The position numbers and the translations under genes were made by a program. From Utricularia gibba (Eukaryota > Streptophyta > Magnoliopsida > Lamiales > Lentibulariaceae), in assembly GCA_002189035.1 (NCBI GenBank), contig NEEC01000002.1:2294001-2358000 (forward strand): a stretch of DNA of 64,000 nucleotides, read 5' to 3'. The notes under the pieces are model-generated. The model was given only the letters and a program-made list of their open reading frames with translations. It was not told where the DNA came from and did not search any database. Positions within the stretch are counted from its first letter, which is position 1. Each line of letters opens with the position of its first letter. Shown here one piece after another: positions 13,575 through 24,256 of the stretch.

Positions 13575-16220
13575 AGTACATCTGAATGCATCCGGAACAC
13601 TCATCCGAATTTCAAATTCGGCGGAATGCCTGTGAAGATGTTGATTGCACAAGAGATGTCTAAAGAAGTGGACTCTGGAGTCCATCAGCATAATATAGTT
13701 GCCAAACTGATGGGCTTGATGTCTGTGCGTTAGCGGAGCATGAGTCATTTGTTCATCCACAGATTGCTGCTTCACGTTGTCAAGGGCAACAAAACAGATT
13801 TTCAGGTGACATTGATCGGAATGCATTCAAAGATGGCCATGATATATGGAAGCAAACCTGGAAATCATCACCATGTAAGGGGAGACGTAGAGGGTCTGAA
13901 AGTGATGAGAGGATGATGGCTCTTGTTGGGAAGAAGTTCTCTGAAATGAAGAGGTTATCTGCAGATGGAAACATTCGTAAGTCAAAGCAATTTGAAGATG
14001 CAATAGAAGTTTCAAGTTCCAATGATAATACATTTCTCAAGCGTCTCCAAGAACCGGATACAGTTTCCTCTGAGCAGCAAAAAGATTGGTGGTCTGTCCC
14101 TCCTCCAGAGCAAAGGCGGATCACTGTTCTTTTTCCCTCAAGGATTTCCAACAACCACAAATGTCCAAATAAGGATGCCATTGTAAATGCAGTTCTTTCA
14201 GAGAATATTAGTACTGGAAGTTCTCATTCTGCAAGCTTGAGCAATTCTGAAAATCCCTTGCAACCAACCCGAATAGTGGTTTTGAAACCAAGCCATCCGA
14301 AGGCAAATGGTGGTATTTCTGCTACTTCTCCACATATTGAACTGTTGAAACAGCCTCGTGATACTCGGAATCAAGAACCAATAGAAGATGCAAAGATTGC
14401 AGGAGAACAAGCATACCATGGCACGCTCTGCAGAGATGAAATTTTGACTTCTTATGATAAGGATGGTTCCTTCCCTTCACCTTTTCAGACATCTTATATT
14501 GACCAGCTTGGTAGCTCTTCATCTTCGCGCTCACATAGTCAGACATCATATTCTCCGGAGGTTTACCAGGTAGCAAAGAAACGGCTCTCTATAAGGTGGG
14601 CTAGGGCGTCAGCTAATGGGATATACCAAGACCAAGGATCTGCTGCGAGAAGCACCAAGTCATTAGGTGAGTTGCTTGCTCTTTCTGAAGCAAAAATGGC
14701 TTCTGTTCCTTGTGAGACGGATGGCTGTTATTCAGAAATGGAGGAACCAAAGCGCCCTGTAATTCATCAAGAGAAAAATGTGGTTGAATCTCCAATAAAT
14801 CTTATGAGGTCAAAATCTGTTCCTGCAATGCCTCCCAAGTTTGGAACAGAGCTGGATTTGGACATTTCAGTTATGAATAATGGAATGCAACATTTTTACA
14901 AGGACAAGGCCAGCTCAAAAAGTGTTAAATCATCCGTTGGGGGTCTGATTTCTAGTTTATTTCCCTTCAAAAACAAAAGATCAGCAATGGAGAAAGCCTG
15001 CAACTCTGGATCCAACGATGAAGCATTATCATTTCATGAGAAACCTTGCAACACATTTGAAAGCTGCAGAGTGAAGCTCCCTGATCAGGAATTGTACACT
15101 AAGCAACGGCCATCAAGTGAATCATCTTTTTCTCTTCAAAATGGTGACACCTCCATGATGTCTCACCTGGTGAGCTTACACTGTTCAGCTATGAATTGAT
15201 GAGTCCTTTTTATTCATCTTCTCCATAGTAAACGGTTTTCCATGGTTTGGCAGGATCAACATTTCCTTGCTAAGCCTAGTTTATCTGGAGGTCATCGTGA
15301 TGACAAGAATCAGCCAAGTCTAATGTCATTGACAGGATCGCCTTTTGGAGATGATTGCACCGGAAGAGATCTTCCAGAATGCCTTAAGCCTAACCATCAG
15401 AGTACGTGATCTGTGTTCCATAGTTGTCTTTTATATTCCTGTTGATGATTTCTTTCTCCGGTGATAATACGAGTACATCGCACTCAGGTGCAAAGCTTTC
15501 CATTGATTGCCGAGGCTCAAACGTGCTCGGTAGATCACCAGCTATTGGAACCATTCCCCGCACCATATCATGGGATGAGCCATGTAGGCAGACAGTCACA
15601 GCTCATCCTGCTGCAGAGCGCTCGAGCACTACTCAAATCAAGAATGAAGAACTAGACTGGGTTTTGCTTGCCAAAGCTTTGCTAACTGGTTCTGGTCTCA
15701 AAGACGGGGGCGCATCTAACTCATATGCTGATAGATGGTACTCTGTCGAGGCCCCATTGGATCCGCTGCTTAGAGACAAGTATATCGATATACAAGATAA
15801 GGAGATGGTGCCTGAGGCAAAGAGAAGCCACCGGAGATCAACCAGAAATCTCGTCTTCGATTGTGTGAATGCAGCATTGTTGGAAATTGCAGGACCAAGG
15901 TCGGATTTAGGACACTGCAACTTGGAAAAAGATCTCTCAGTAGACAGTGTCTCATCCCGTTAGGAGACAGGGTTTTGGAACTTCTGAACTCTTGGTTTTC
16001 TAGAGACGCCCGAAGAATGTCGGACGGATGTGAGAACAGCAACACGGTGGCCGTGGAAGCTGTAGTGAAAGATGAGGTTGTCAGTGGAAGGTGGGCGGAT
16101 CAGTTGATAATGGAGATAGAAGACATGAACAAGGATATCACAAGGACGTTGCTGGAGGATCTGGTCCATGAGGCCGTACGTGAAATGGCTTCTAGTGTTG
16201 AGGAGGAGGCAGTCTCTTGA
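13575..16220 (+). CDS. TRM-type protein (DUF3741 VAKLMGL motif plus C-terminal DUF4378), N terminus unresolved, two apparent frameshifts
   Basis: TRM/LONGIFOLIA-type proteins recruit the TON1-TRM-PP2A complex to cortical microtubules and shape cells. Exons seen: 13575-15169, 15254-15401, 15488-16220 (GT-AG, matching phases). The first carries GMPVKMLIAQEMSKEV and NIVAKLMGL. At 13712-13714 GGG replaces the GGGG needed for MGLD, giving an early TAG; the -1 frame continues open through ALVGKKFSEMKRL, a conserved block of this subfamily. The last exon holds the DUF4378 region (LDWVLLAKALLTGSGL, NLVFDCVNAALLEIAG), then breaks at 15956-15958 (CCC, CCCC expected, SSPLGDRVLELLNSWF) and ends MNKDITRTLLEDLVHEAV in the next frame. 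Both changes are one-base losses in G/C runs. I did not find a secure start codon. Resembles Arabidopsis TRM21 (At5g43880) by position and motif, from memory. Confidence 0.8.
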
Positions 16221-16684
16221 ATGCATCTAACCTCCATTTGTATCTCTGTTAGTTAACCACCCTTTTTCTGTAGGTAAATTTTTATTCATGGCGTTCTTGC
16301 GGCTTCTTCTGTTACTCCCCTGAGTTCTCAAGAAAGCATAACAGAGCAACCAAGAAATGCAAAGGCTCAGAAAATGAGAAATTCCCGGAAATGAAAAAAC
16401 TAAAATGACAATCATGGAAAACCTTAAGCCCCGCTGTAGGATCTTCTCTGTTAGTGCACGCGTCCACCACGCCCTGCGGCTGTGTCAAGGCTGTTGCCTG
16501 CAACCCATTTTAATGACTTGAATTCAATGCATGAGAATTTCCAGTTCAGAAAAATGTGGACCTTGAATGCACTGGGGTTTGTCTCTTGTGCATTCAGCGG
16601 CTCATTCACAATGCATTGCTGGTAACCACCTCTTGAATTCAAGTGACAACACTTTCGAACAGTACTTTCTCCCACGCAGCCCAT

Positions 16685-16693
16685 TCTATAAAG
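16685..16693 (+). promoter_or_regulatory. TATA box of the GDSL lipase gene
   Basis: CTATAAAGA lies about 75 bases upstream of the ATG at 16762, a normal plant spacing allowing a 5' UTR of about 45 bases. Confidence 0.55.
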
Positions 16694-16761
16694 AGCTTCC
16701 ACTCCCACAGCCATCTCCTCAGACTATCGAAGCAGAATCAGTTTCCCTTCATTTCTTCATC

Positions 16762-18239
16762 ATGCTCTCTTCTCCCTCATTCATGCTGGTTGTGGCCTTG
16801 GTATGCAGCGTTGCTGCTGTGACGGTGCCAATGGTGGAGGGAACCCGGGCCTTATTCGTGTTCGGAGACTCCCTAGTGGATAACGGCAACAACAACTTCT
16901 TGGTTACATCAGCCAGGGCGGATGTCCCGCCGTATGGAATCGACTACCCGAATCACCGTGCCACTGGCAGATTCTCCAATGGCTACAACATTCCTGATAT
17001 CATCAGTATGCTCTATTCTCCACAAACTTCTTCCATCTGCACAAGATATCATCAGTAACAATGATGTGTATGCGTCTGCGTGGGAATGAATATCATCTAT
17101 CTACAGGTAAACAACTCGGAGCAGAATCCACAATGGCGTACCTGGATCCCAGGCTACATGGGAAGAAACTCCTGGTTGGCGCCAACTTTGCTTCAGCTGG
17201 AGTAGGGATTCTTAACGACACCGGCTATCAGTTTGTAAGTTAACAAGCGCTCAGATAAAGTGCATGCTGTGAAGCTCAATGGTGAAACCTCGATGCTGAA
17301 TCTAGAATTTCATGGCATTTCCAGGTAAACATGTTGAGAATGTACAGGCAGCTTGAGTTATTCCAGGAGTACCAGTGCCGAGTCTCCAAGCTGATAGGCG
17401 AAGAACGGAAGAAGACACTAGTGGGCAACGGCCTGGTTTTCATTTCAGTTGGCAGCAACGATTTCATCAACAATTACTACTTGACACCGATCACCGGGCG
17501 AAGGCTCCAATACCCCAATCTGGAAGAATATAACCATCTTCTCATTTCCGAGTACAAGAAGATTCTGCAAGTAAAAACAACCATCCAGTATATTTCATGA
17601 TGATATTCGACATGAGAAATGAATTGAACTGACGGCATTTTGTGAAATTGCATTTACCAGAAGGTTTACGACTTGGGAGCTCGCCGGGTTGTGGTGATGG
17701 GAGCAGGTCCATTGGGCTGCATTCCGGCGATGCTCGCGTCCAGGAGTACCGACGGCAACTGCGCCACCGAGTTACAGACGGCGTCGGCCATTTTTAACCA
17801 GCAGTTGGTGGAAATGATCAGAGGTCTGAATCAAGAAATTGGATCCGACGTATTTACCGCGGTGAACACAAAAAGAGTTCAGCACGACTTCCTCGACAAT
17901 CCAAGTGATTACGGTAACCAATTGCGAGAATAGCACATAAAAGAATCCCCGTTTGACTCATCGGTTGATTCGACGTACCGCACTGCAGGGTTCACGACGT
18001 CGAAGGTGGCTTGCTGCGGGCAGGGGCCGTACAACGGGCTAGGCCTATGCACAGAGGCTTCGCATTTGTGCAGTGACAGATCCAAATATGCGTTCTGGGA
18101 TGCATATCACCCGTCGGAGAAGGCGAACCGAATCATCGTCCGCATAATGTTTAACGGCTCCGGCGAGTACATGATGCCGGTGAACCTCAGTTCTATTTTC
18201 CGACTCGACGGAGTGGCAAAAGACGGCAACAAAACTTGA
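16762..18239 (+). CDS. GDSL esterase/lipase, secreted
   Basis: SGNH-fold hydrolase of the plant GDSL family, similar to Arabidopsis LTL1/At5g33370 from memory; such enzymes act on acyl esters in the wall or cuticle, but the substrate cannot be read from sequence. Five exons: 16762-17005, 17107-17234, 17325-17570, 17661-17913, 17989-18239; total 1122 nt, 373 residues, all phases consistent. Signal peptide about 1-27. Block [15 protein letters not shown] gives nucleophile Ser37; block II Gly in NFASAGVGI; block III Asn in [12 protein letters not shown]; block V Asp and His in [11 protein letters not shown]. The start is the only ATG giving a signal peptide directly before GDSL. Frame intact. 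Confidence 0.93.
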
Positions 18240-18823
18240 AGCCTAAGATAAAGTCGAATCTCAATAGCCTTTCATCATCGACCTCCATTTCCCTTCGCTT
18301 CTTGGTTGAATTCCAGTTTTCATTTCCCATTTCTCATCAATTGCCCCAAATTTAATAATTTTTAAATTTAATGTCAAAATCTTAATTTCTATTTTTTTCA
18401 CATAACAGACTAATATTAAAATTAACAAAATTTAAACATTATCATTTCAAAACATTACATCCATAGAACAAACTCAAAATAAAAACATTAAGTATTAATT
18501 CTACATAATTTTGAAAAAAATACGAATTGTAATTATACATAAATTTTCAAATAATGAATATAAATATTATTTTTTTGAAAATCATTTATATTAATTAGAT
18601 AAATAATGGCAACAATGCAAACAATTTTCTGGCCTCCAATCCAATGGACAAGTAAACAACTAAGTATTGGAAGAAATGCATGATTTTCATTGTTTTAAGA
18701 AACGCATTGACCCATGACACGTCATCAAAGGCTAGTTAAATGAAAATATGAGAGGGAGAGCTTACAGACAGAGGGTGCAACACAAGTGCTATTGAATTTA
18801 GCTGGTTGGATGAATGGTTCTTG
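18240..18823. other. Convergent intergenic region
   Basis: Lies between the 3' ends of the plus-strand GDSL gene and the minus-strand mS33 gene, so it holds two 3' UTRs and AT-rich spacer. Nothing else seen. Confidence 0.5.
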
Positions 18824-19673
18824 TTATCTGCCACTCTTTTTTGCGCGCTTCCCTTGCCCTTTCTTCGGTGGCCCTTTTCCTCGACGCTTCAACATTTCGA
18901 GCCGGTTCAGACGCCTGCGATTCGCAAGTTAGTATATAGTCATTCAAACTGGGCAAACAAGGATTCATGTAGAGATGTAAGATCCAAAAATGCTAAAAGT
19001 GCCACTCTACGTTCAGGAGACTCCTCTACCGATCATGCTATGAGAAATGACAACCCAAGACTAAGGACCCCTTCCGAGTTATGTTCTATCAATCATGCCT
19101 TTTGAAACCTCCTATTTTTCTCATTCCGGGGAAGAAGAGTGTAGCTCATCCTGTTCATAATCCCCAGAAATTGCATTTCTTGGAAATGGTTTCCAGAGGT
19201 TCGAATTTAAGACCTTAAAGTCATATCTGTATCTCAGAGAAAACTGCTAACATTTTTGTTCCAACATTGAACGAAAAAGAGGTAGAAGACCTAGGCTTTA
19301 AACTTCATCTTTTCAAACAAGTTAATTAATCAATGCTACAGAATATATCCAATACAATGAATAGAAGCTAGAGCTTACTCCTGTTCTCATTTTTTAAAAC
19401 AAATTATCAATGCTAACGAATATATGCAATACTATGAAGAGAAGGTAGAACTTACTCCTGTTCTTTTCGGGCCATGACAACAGGATCATCCTTGTTGATA
19501 TCGTAAGGGTACCATGAGGCAACCTTTTCACCAATAAGCTTTTTACGCAGTAGCTTGTGAGCAGATCTTCTCCCAGTTGGGTTGAGTATATGACCAAAAA
19601 TCCTAGCTCTCGCCTCAGCAACCCCTTCAAGGGCTGCTTTAGCTAGAAGATTCTTTAAACCTCCAAAGCTCAT
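18824..19673 (-). CDS. MRPS33: Mitochondrial small-subunit ribosomal protein mS33
   Basis: Component of the mitochondrial ribosome small subunit. Two coding exons on the minus strand, 19673-19456 and 18914-18824, joined by a 541-nt GT-AG intron in phase 2; 309 nt, 102 residues. Exon 1 encodes MSFGGLKNLLAKAALEGVAE and the conserved ARARIFGHILNPTGRRS and IGEKVASWYPYDI; exon 2 encodes the basic tail RLNRLEMLKRRGKGPPKKG. Length and both motifs match plant mS33 (Arabidopsis At5g44710, from memory). A likely 5' UTR intron ends at 19701, just upstream of the ATG. GGGCCC/GCCCA words at about 20180-20250 fit its promoter. Confidence 0.9.
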
Positions 19674-20351
19674 TTTCTTATCTAAAACACCTCTAACACA
19701 CTGAAACCAGAAGTAGCAACAATAATCACCGAGAGTCACTACAGCTATTAAATTCATCATTACCAAACCATAAAAATTGCCCAAGGAAAACCTCTAAAAG
19801 CCAAACAAAAAAGGAACAACACTGATTAACAACATTGACAATTGAAAAAAAAAAAACCCATGAAATCAATAAAATAGAAATTACGAAGAAACGCACAGTC
19901 GAACAACGCATAATATCAAATGCAAAGAAATTACATATTCGTTAACACGCTGACAAATGACGATACAGGGATGGATACCCAAGCACAGAAAGCTTACCAC
20001 CAAATTTCAGTAAATCGACCAACAAAGAAAATAGCCCAGACACCTCCAGCATCACACACTTTGCTCTACAGTGGAGCGCATCGCGAACCCTTCGCAAAGG
20101 AGAGATCCCACTAAAACTCCCGTCCGATTTGTATAACTGCCCGAGACACCTAGCGCTTGGGCTCGCAAATTTGATTGCAGAAGTCCAATAGCCCAGTAAC
20201 GCATCATACTCAATACGAAAGGGACAGACTTACCCCTCACAGGGGGCCCAAAGACTTGCCCATGATAGAGAATACTTTTCTCCAAAATATTTAAATAATT
20301 ATAATTGAATTCCAATATAATAAGTGGGAATGCGCACAACTAGAAAGATTA
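19674..20351. other. mS33 5' UTR/promoter region up to the hAT insertion
   Basis: No separate gene supported. Contains the probable 5' UTR intron and promoter of mS33, with GGGCCC and GCCCA words near 20180-20250. The hAT element begins at 20360, about 690 bases upstream of the mS33 start codon. Confidence 0.4.
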
Positions 20352-20359
20352 TCCTAGAA

Positions 20360-20377
20360 TAGGGCTGTGCATGGATC
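20360..20377 (+). repeat. Left terminal inverted repeat of the hAT element
   Basis: Eighteen bases matching the reverse complement of the right end with two mismatches (positions 3 and 13). Preceded directly by the TCCTAGAA target duplication. Confidence 0.9.
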
Positions 20378-20717
20378 TGGCATAAACCGAAAGTCCATGG
20401 ATACCGATTCAAAACCGATCCGAATTTGAGGATATCCAATTCGGTGGATTATCCGATTATTCAAAAACTGTGGATCGGATTGGTTTACGGATTCTACTAT
20501 CAAAAATCCGATCAGATTCATTATGATATATATAAATTATAAATTCATTATATTTTTTTGTTTTTCTATACAAATGTAAAAACTAAGCCCAAATTCTAAA
20601 ACCCTACATATTCTTCTCTCATATTTCAATATCATGAACGGCCGTGTAGATTTCAGTCATAGTATTTTCTTTTTATAGTCTTGACACTTGATTAGCATTC
20701 AACTAAACCTCATGTCA

Positions 20718-22881
20718 ATGATAGGAGAAAATGAGGAGCAAGCAACCGAATAGCTACCACCTTCTTCAATGTCATCTCAAACCCCTACTCAAAGTCAAAA
20801 TGATGGAATTGGAAATAAGCGTTGTTTGGATGAAGTGGGTAAAGAAAAACCACAAGATAGACAAAAATCTTGGATTTGAGAACATTTTAATATTATTGAA
20901 GGATTGACTCAGAATGAAAGAAGAGCACCTTATGTGTATTGTTCCACATTGATTCTTTATCTATCTAAAATGGGTACTTCTTGTCTAATCAACCATCACA
21001 ATAGGTGCAAGAAAAATCCTGGCAACACATTTGAAAAAAAGCAGAAAACAATTGAATTCAAGATTACAGAAGTCAAGAGTTCTAAAGAGATGACCACTCA
21101 TTCCTTTGATCAAAACATTTGTAGGAAATCACTTGCAAGAATGATTATTTTGGATGAATTACCTTTAAGAGTAGTAGAAAAACAGGGGTTTAAGGAGTTA
21201 TGTTATCAAATGAGACCACAATTTGCAATTCCTGCTCATACTACTATTGCTAAGGATTGTTATAAATGCTTTTTGGAATTGAGAGAGAACTTGAAGGTAT
21301 GTTTTCAGAAGTTATCATCACATATTTGCCTTACTACGGATACATGGACTTCTGTTCAAAATTTATGTTATATGTCTTTGACATCACATTATATTAATGA
21401 TAATTGAATATTACATAAGTACATTATTAATTTTTGTCCAATCAGTGGTCACACAGGTGAAAAAATAACCATGTCTATAGAGAAATGCTTGTTAGGATGG
21501 GAAATTAGTAAAGTTTTTACCGTTACTGTGGATAATGCTAGTGATAATGATAGTGGTTTAATATATTTGCAAAAGAGGTTGAATAGTTGGAAGGGTATTA
21601 TTCTTAATGGTGAATATATGCACATGAGATGTGATGTGCATATTTTAAACTTGATTGTGAAGGATGGCTTGAAAGACTTGAATGAATCTATTTGTAGAAT
21701 CAGAAATGCAGTAAAATATGTCAGGTCATCACCTTCCCGAGCCTTGAAATTCAAGTCATGTGTAGAGAAAGAGAGAATTCAATGCAAGAGTAGTGTTTGT
21801 TTAGATGGGGAAACAAGATGGAATTCGACATATTTGATGTTAGAATCGGCGGTGAAATTTGAGAAAGCTTTTGAGTTGTTGGAAAAAATTGATAAAAGCT
21901 ATTTGGAAGTGCTGAATCCTAAGAATTCCAACGGTGATAACTCTCAAGACAAGCATATTGATATTGGAAAAAAATCTAAAATAAAAGGTGTGCTTGTAGA
22001 AGTTGATTGGAAAAATGCAAATAAATTGTTATTATTTTTGAAAGTTTTTTATGAAACTACTTTGAAGTATCATTTTATGTTACTGTAAATGATTACATGA
22101 AAGAAGTCTATGGGATTGGATTTTTTCTTTCCAAAATGTGTGGTAATATTGATAAGTATATTGTTTCTATGGCTTCAAGAATGAAAAAGAAACATGACAA
22201 ATATTGGGGGGACATTGATCGGATCAATATCCTTATTTTTGTGGCTACCAATGTTGATCCAAGATACAAATTGATCTATGTGAACTTAATCATTGATAAA
22301 ACATATGATAAAGAGGCTGCTACAATTGTGAAAGGAAACGTGAATTCTGTTTTGCATGCCATGTTTGATATTTATTCTATTCATTTCTTTAATGCCCAAC
22401 AAACAAAAAGTCAAGTTGAATAAAGATTCATTATGGATATTGATAATATCTCTGGATCAGTTATTTTATTTTTTTATGCAAACATATTATTGTTTCTTTC
22501 TTTCAATGTGGTGATATTTTAAGTTTTGATATAATTGATTATACGAATGCGCTTGGAGAGTTTCATAGTACTAGAATTAAATCTGAGCTTGACATTTATT
22601 TGCTAGAAGTGATGGGTGATCGAAATGCTAAAGATTTCAATATATTAGAATGGTGGAAATCAATTGCCTCAAGATATCCCATACTTGATACCATAGCTAG
22701 AGATGTGATGGTTATACCAGTCTCTACATTGGCTTTAGAATATGCCTTTAGCACGAGAGGTCGTGCTATTGATCCTTTTCGAAGCTCTTTAGGTCCAAAG
22801 ATGGTAGAAGCTATTGTATGTGCACAAGATTGGATGAAAAAAGGTCACGAGCCTACCAGCAATGAAGAAATTTTAGAATAG
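20718..22881 (+). pseudogene. hAT transposase (BED zinc finger, RNase-H-like core, hAT dimerisation domain), inactivated
   Basis: Reading from the ATG at 20718, the frame meets an in-frame TAG at 20751 and TGA codons at 20877-20879 (after KSWI, where the BED finger expects Trp) and 21405-21407 (after YINDN). Past these the sequence stays recognisable: LTTDTWTSVQNLCYM, TVTVDNASDND, MRCDVHILNLIVKDGL and DGETRWNSTYLML of the hAT core, then WWKSIASRYPILDTIARD and STLALEYAFSTRGR of the C-terminal dimerisation domain, ending at 22881. Further breaks occur near 22086 and 22421. Two of the stops read as TGG to TGA, and a BED cysteine appears as Tyr (APYVYC), all G-to-A on the coding strand. One ancestral ORF is inferred. 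Confidence 0.88.
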
Positions 22882-23329
22882 ATGTGAAAGCTAGAAAAAG
22901 AAACAGGTTAAATATTTACATTTTTATGCAATGATTTTTTCTAATTTTTTTATTTGAAACTCATTTTGTATTCTAAATTTAATTTACAGAAATTGGTAGT
23001 GAAGAACATCATGTTATCAACATTGATGTCTAGACTATGGATATTTCATTGTGTTTTTTGATAATATTTTGATTTTATACTCATTTACTTTAAATGAGTA
23101 TTTTGTTAGTGAAGATTAACATATTATGACATTTTACTTTGTTTATCATAAAAAATATGGTTAATATTCAGTAACAATATTTATTATAATTTTTTAGATG
23201 CAAATTGGTTTGATCCGTGGATTCCGAACCGATCCAATCCGATATATGCGGTTTGGATTACGGATTGCAATTATAGTGATCCGTAATGTACGGATCGGTT
23301 TGGATTTTAGGGCAATGGATCGGATATCC

Positions 23330-23347
23330 GATCCGTGCACAGCCATA
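23330..23347 (-). repeat. Right terminal inverted repeat of the hAT element
   Basis: Reverse complement of the left end with two mismatches; followed directly by the second TCCTAGAA copy at 23348-23355. Confidence 0.9.
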
Positions 23348-23355
23348 TCCTAGAA

Positions 23356-23748
23356 TACAAAATTAATCATATCATATAAACAAAACATGGGCCATGATAT
23401 TTGGTATCATAACACCCAAATGACCCATGACAACATGAAGAAAAAATTTGATTGGCCAAAGTGGGGGCGATGATAATAAATAACATAAGATTGCTGGAAT
23501 TAAATATTTCAAAAATAATATATGTGGTGCGTTTAGAATTTTAGGATTCAGCCGACGCGCATTATTGTAAATCAGACAAAAAAAACTTAAGAGTTGGGGT
23601 TTTTCAACGTACGACACTTTCGACTTAGAAACAACAAAGGTTTTCTAGACAGCAGGAAGCACACACTTGGGAAACTGCGAGTTCAACGAACAAAGCAAAC
23701 CAAAGCAACGCCAAGGGGGAAAAAATGTTTAACTAGAACAGTCAGGCT
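23356..23748. other. Intergenic: 3' flank of the glycine-rich protein gene
   Basis: AT-rich spacer between the hAT right end and the stop codon of the minus-strand glycine-rich protein; probably its 3' UTR. No gene seen. Confidence 0.5.
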
Positions 23749-24165
23749 TCAAGGTGACGGAATACCACCAGCTCCGCCAGCGCCCGCGCCCGTGCCGCCG
23801 ACGCCACCAAACGGCAAGCCGCCAGTGCTTCCAGAAATACCACCCGTGCCTCCCGGTAGACCACCGACACCGCCAAATCCGCCGGAGGGAAAAATGCCAC
23901 TGAACCCACCGCCTCCGGGAAGAGTTCCTATGCCGCCAGCGAGCCCACCAAAGCTATTGGCTCCACCAACGCCGCCTCCGGAGCCAATGCCGCCAAGAAT
24001 GCCACCGTAGGGGATACCGCTGTTATCGATGCCGGAGTAGCCGCCCATGCCGGTGAAGGAACCGATGTTCTTCTGGTCAGTCAAGCCGGCGCCTGGGACG
24101 TCCCTGGCGGCCGCGCGAGCGGCTACAAGAGCCACGAGGAAGACGAGAAGCGCAGAGTTGCTCAT
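23749..24165 (-). CDS. Small secreted glycine-rich protein
   Basis: Predicted 138-residue protein, apparently a cell-wall-type glycine-rich protein. The start chosen is the ATG at 24165 because it begins a signal peptide (MSNSALLVFLVALVAARAAA); the open frame extends 11 codons upstream without one. After a short spacer with DQKNIGSFTGMGGYSGID come Gly-rich segments with recurring GGIG, GGVGG and GGLPFGG words. There is no Cys-rich tail and no RNA-binding domain. A single exon. The long proline-rich frame on the opposite strand is its antisense shadow. A TATA box sits about 85 bases upstream. Exact role unknown; a structural wall or drought/hormone-induced protein is the usual class inference. 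Confidence 0.8.
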   Translation of the reverse strand: MSNSALLVFLVALVAARAAARDVPGAGLTDQKNIGSFTGMGGYSGIDNSGIPYGGILGGIGSGGGVGGANSFGGLAGGIGTLPGGGGFSGIFPSGGFGGVGGLPGGTGGISGSTGGLPFGGVGGTGAGAGGAGGIPSP

Positions 24166-24246
24166 CCTCTTGAACCTACAAGCGTTGAATACTCGCACGG
24201 ATTGTTTCTTCTACCAAGCAAGCGTAGGGCGCAGCAAAAAGGGTGC

Positions 24247-24256
24247 CCTGGTTTAT
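24247..24256 (-). promoter_or_regulatory. TATA box of the glycine-rich protein gene
   Basis: On the minus strand the region reads CTTTATAAAC, about 85 bases upstream of the ATG at 24165, consistent with a TATA box and a short 5' UTR. Confidence 0.55.

Larger units (their letters stand above)
20360..23347 (+). mobile_element. hAT-superfamily DNA transposon, complete ends, RICESLEEPER/DAYSLEEPER type
   Basis: A 2988-bp element bounded by terminal inverted repeats and an exact 8-bp target-site duplication TCCTAGAA at 20352-20359 and 23348-23355. The left end reads TAGGGCTGTGCATGGATC and the reverse complement of the right end TATGGCTGTGCACGGATC (16 of 18 match). Both ends are followed by dense subterminal copies of GGATCGGAT/CCGATCC-like words (about 20390-20520 and 23210-23335), a usual arrangement for hAT transposase binding. 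The interior holds a broken transposase. An 8-bp duplication, TIRs starting with TA and a hAT dimerisation region place it in hAT. It is not autonomous as written. Confidence 0.95.

Noticed and set aside
23594-24010. Proline-rich 138-codon frame on the plus strand
   Set aside because: It is the antisense of the glycine-rich protein; Gly codons read backwards give Pro/Ala. The minus-strand frame has a signal peptide and a TATA box.
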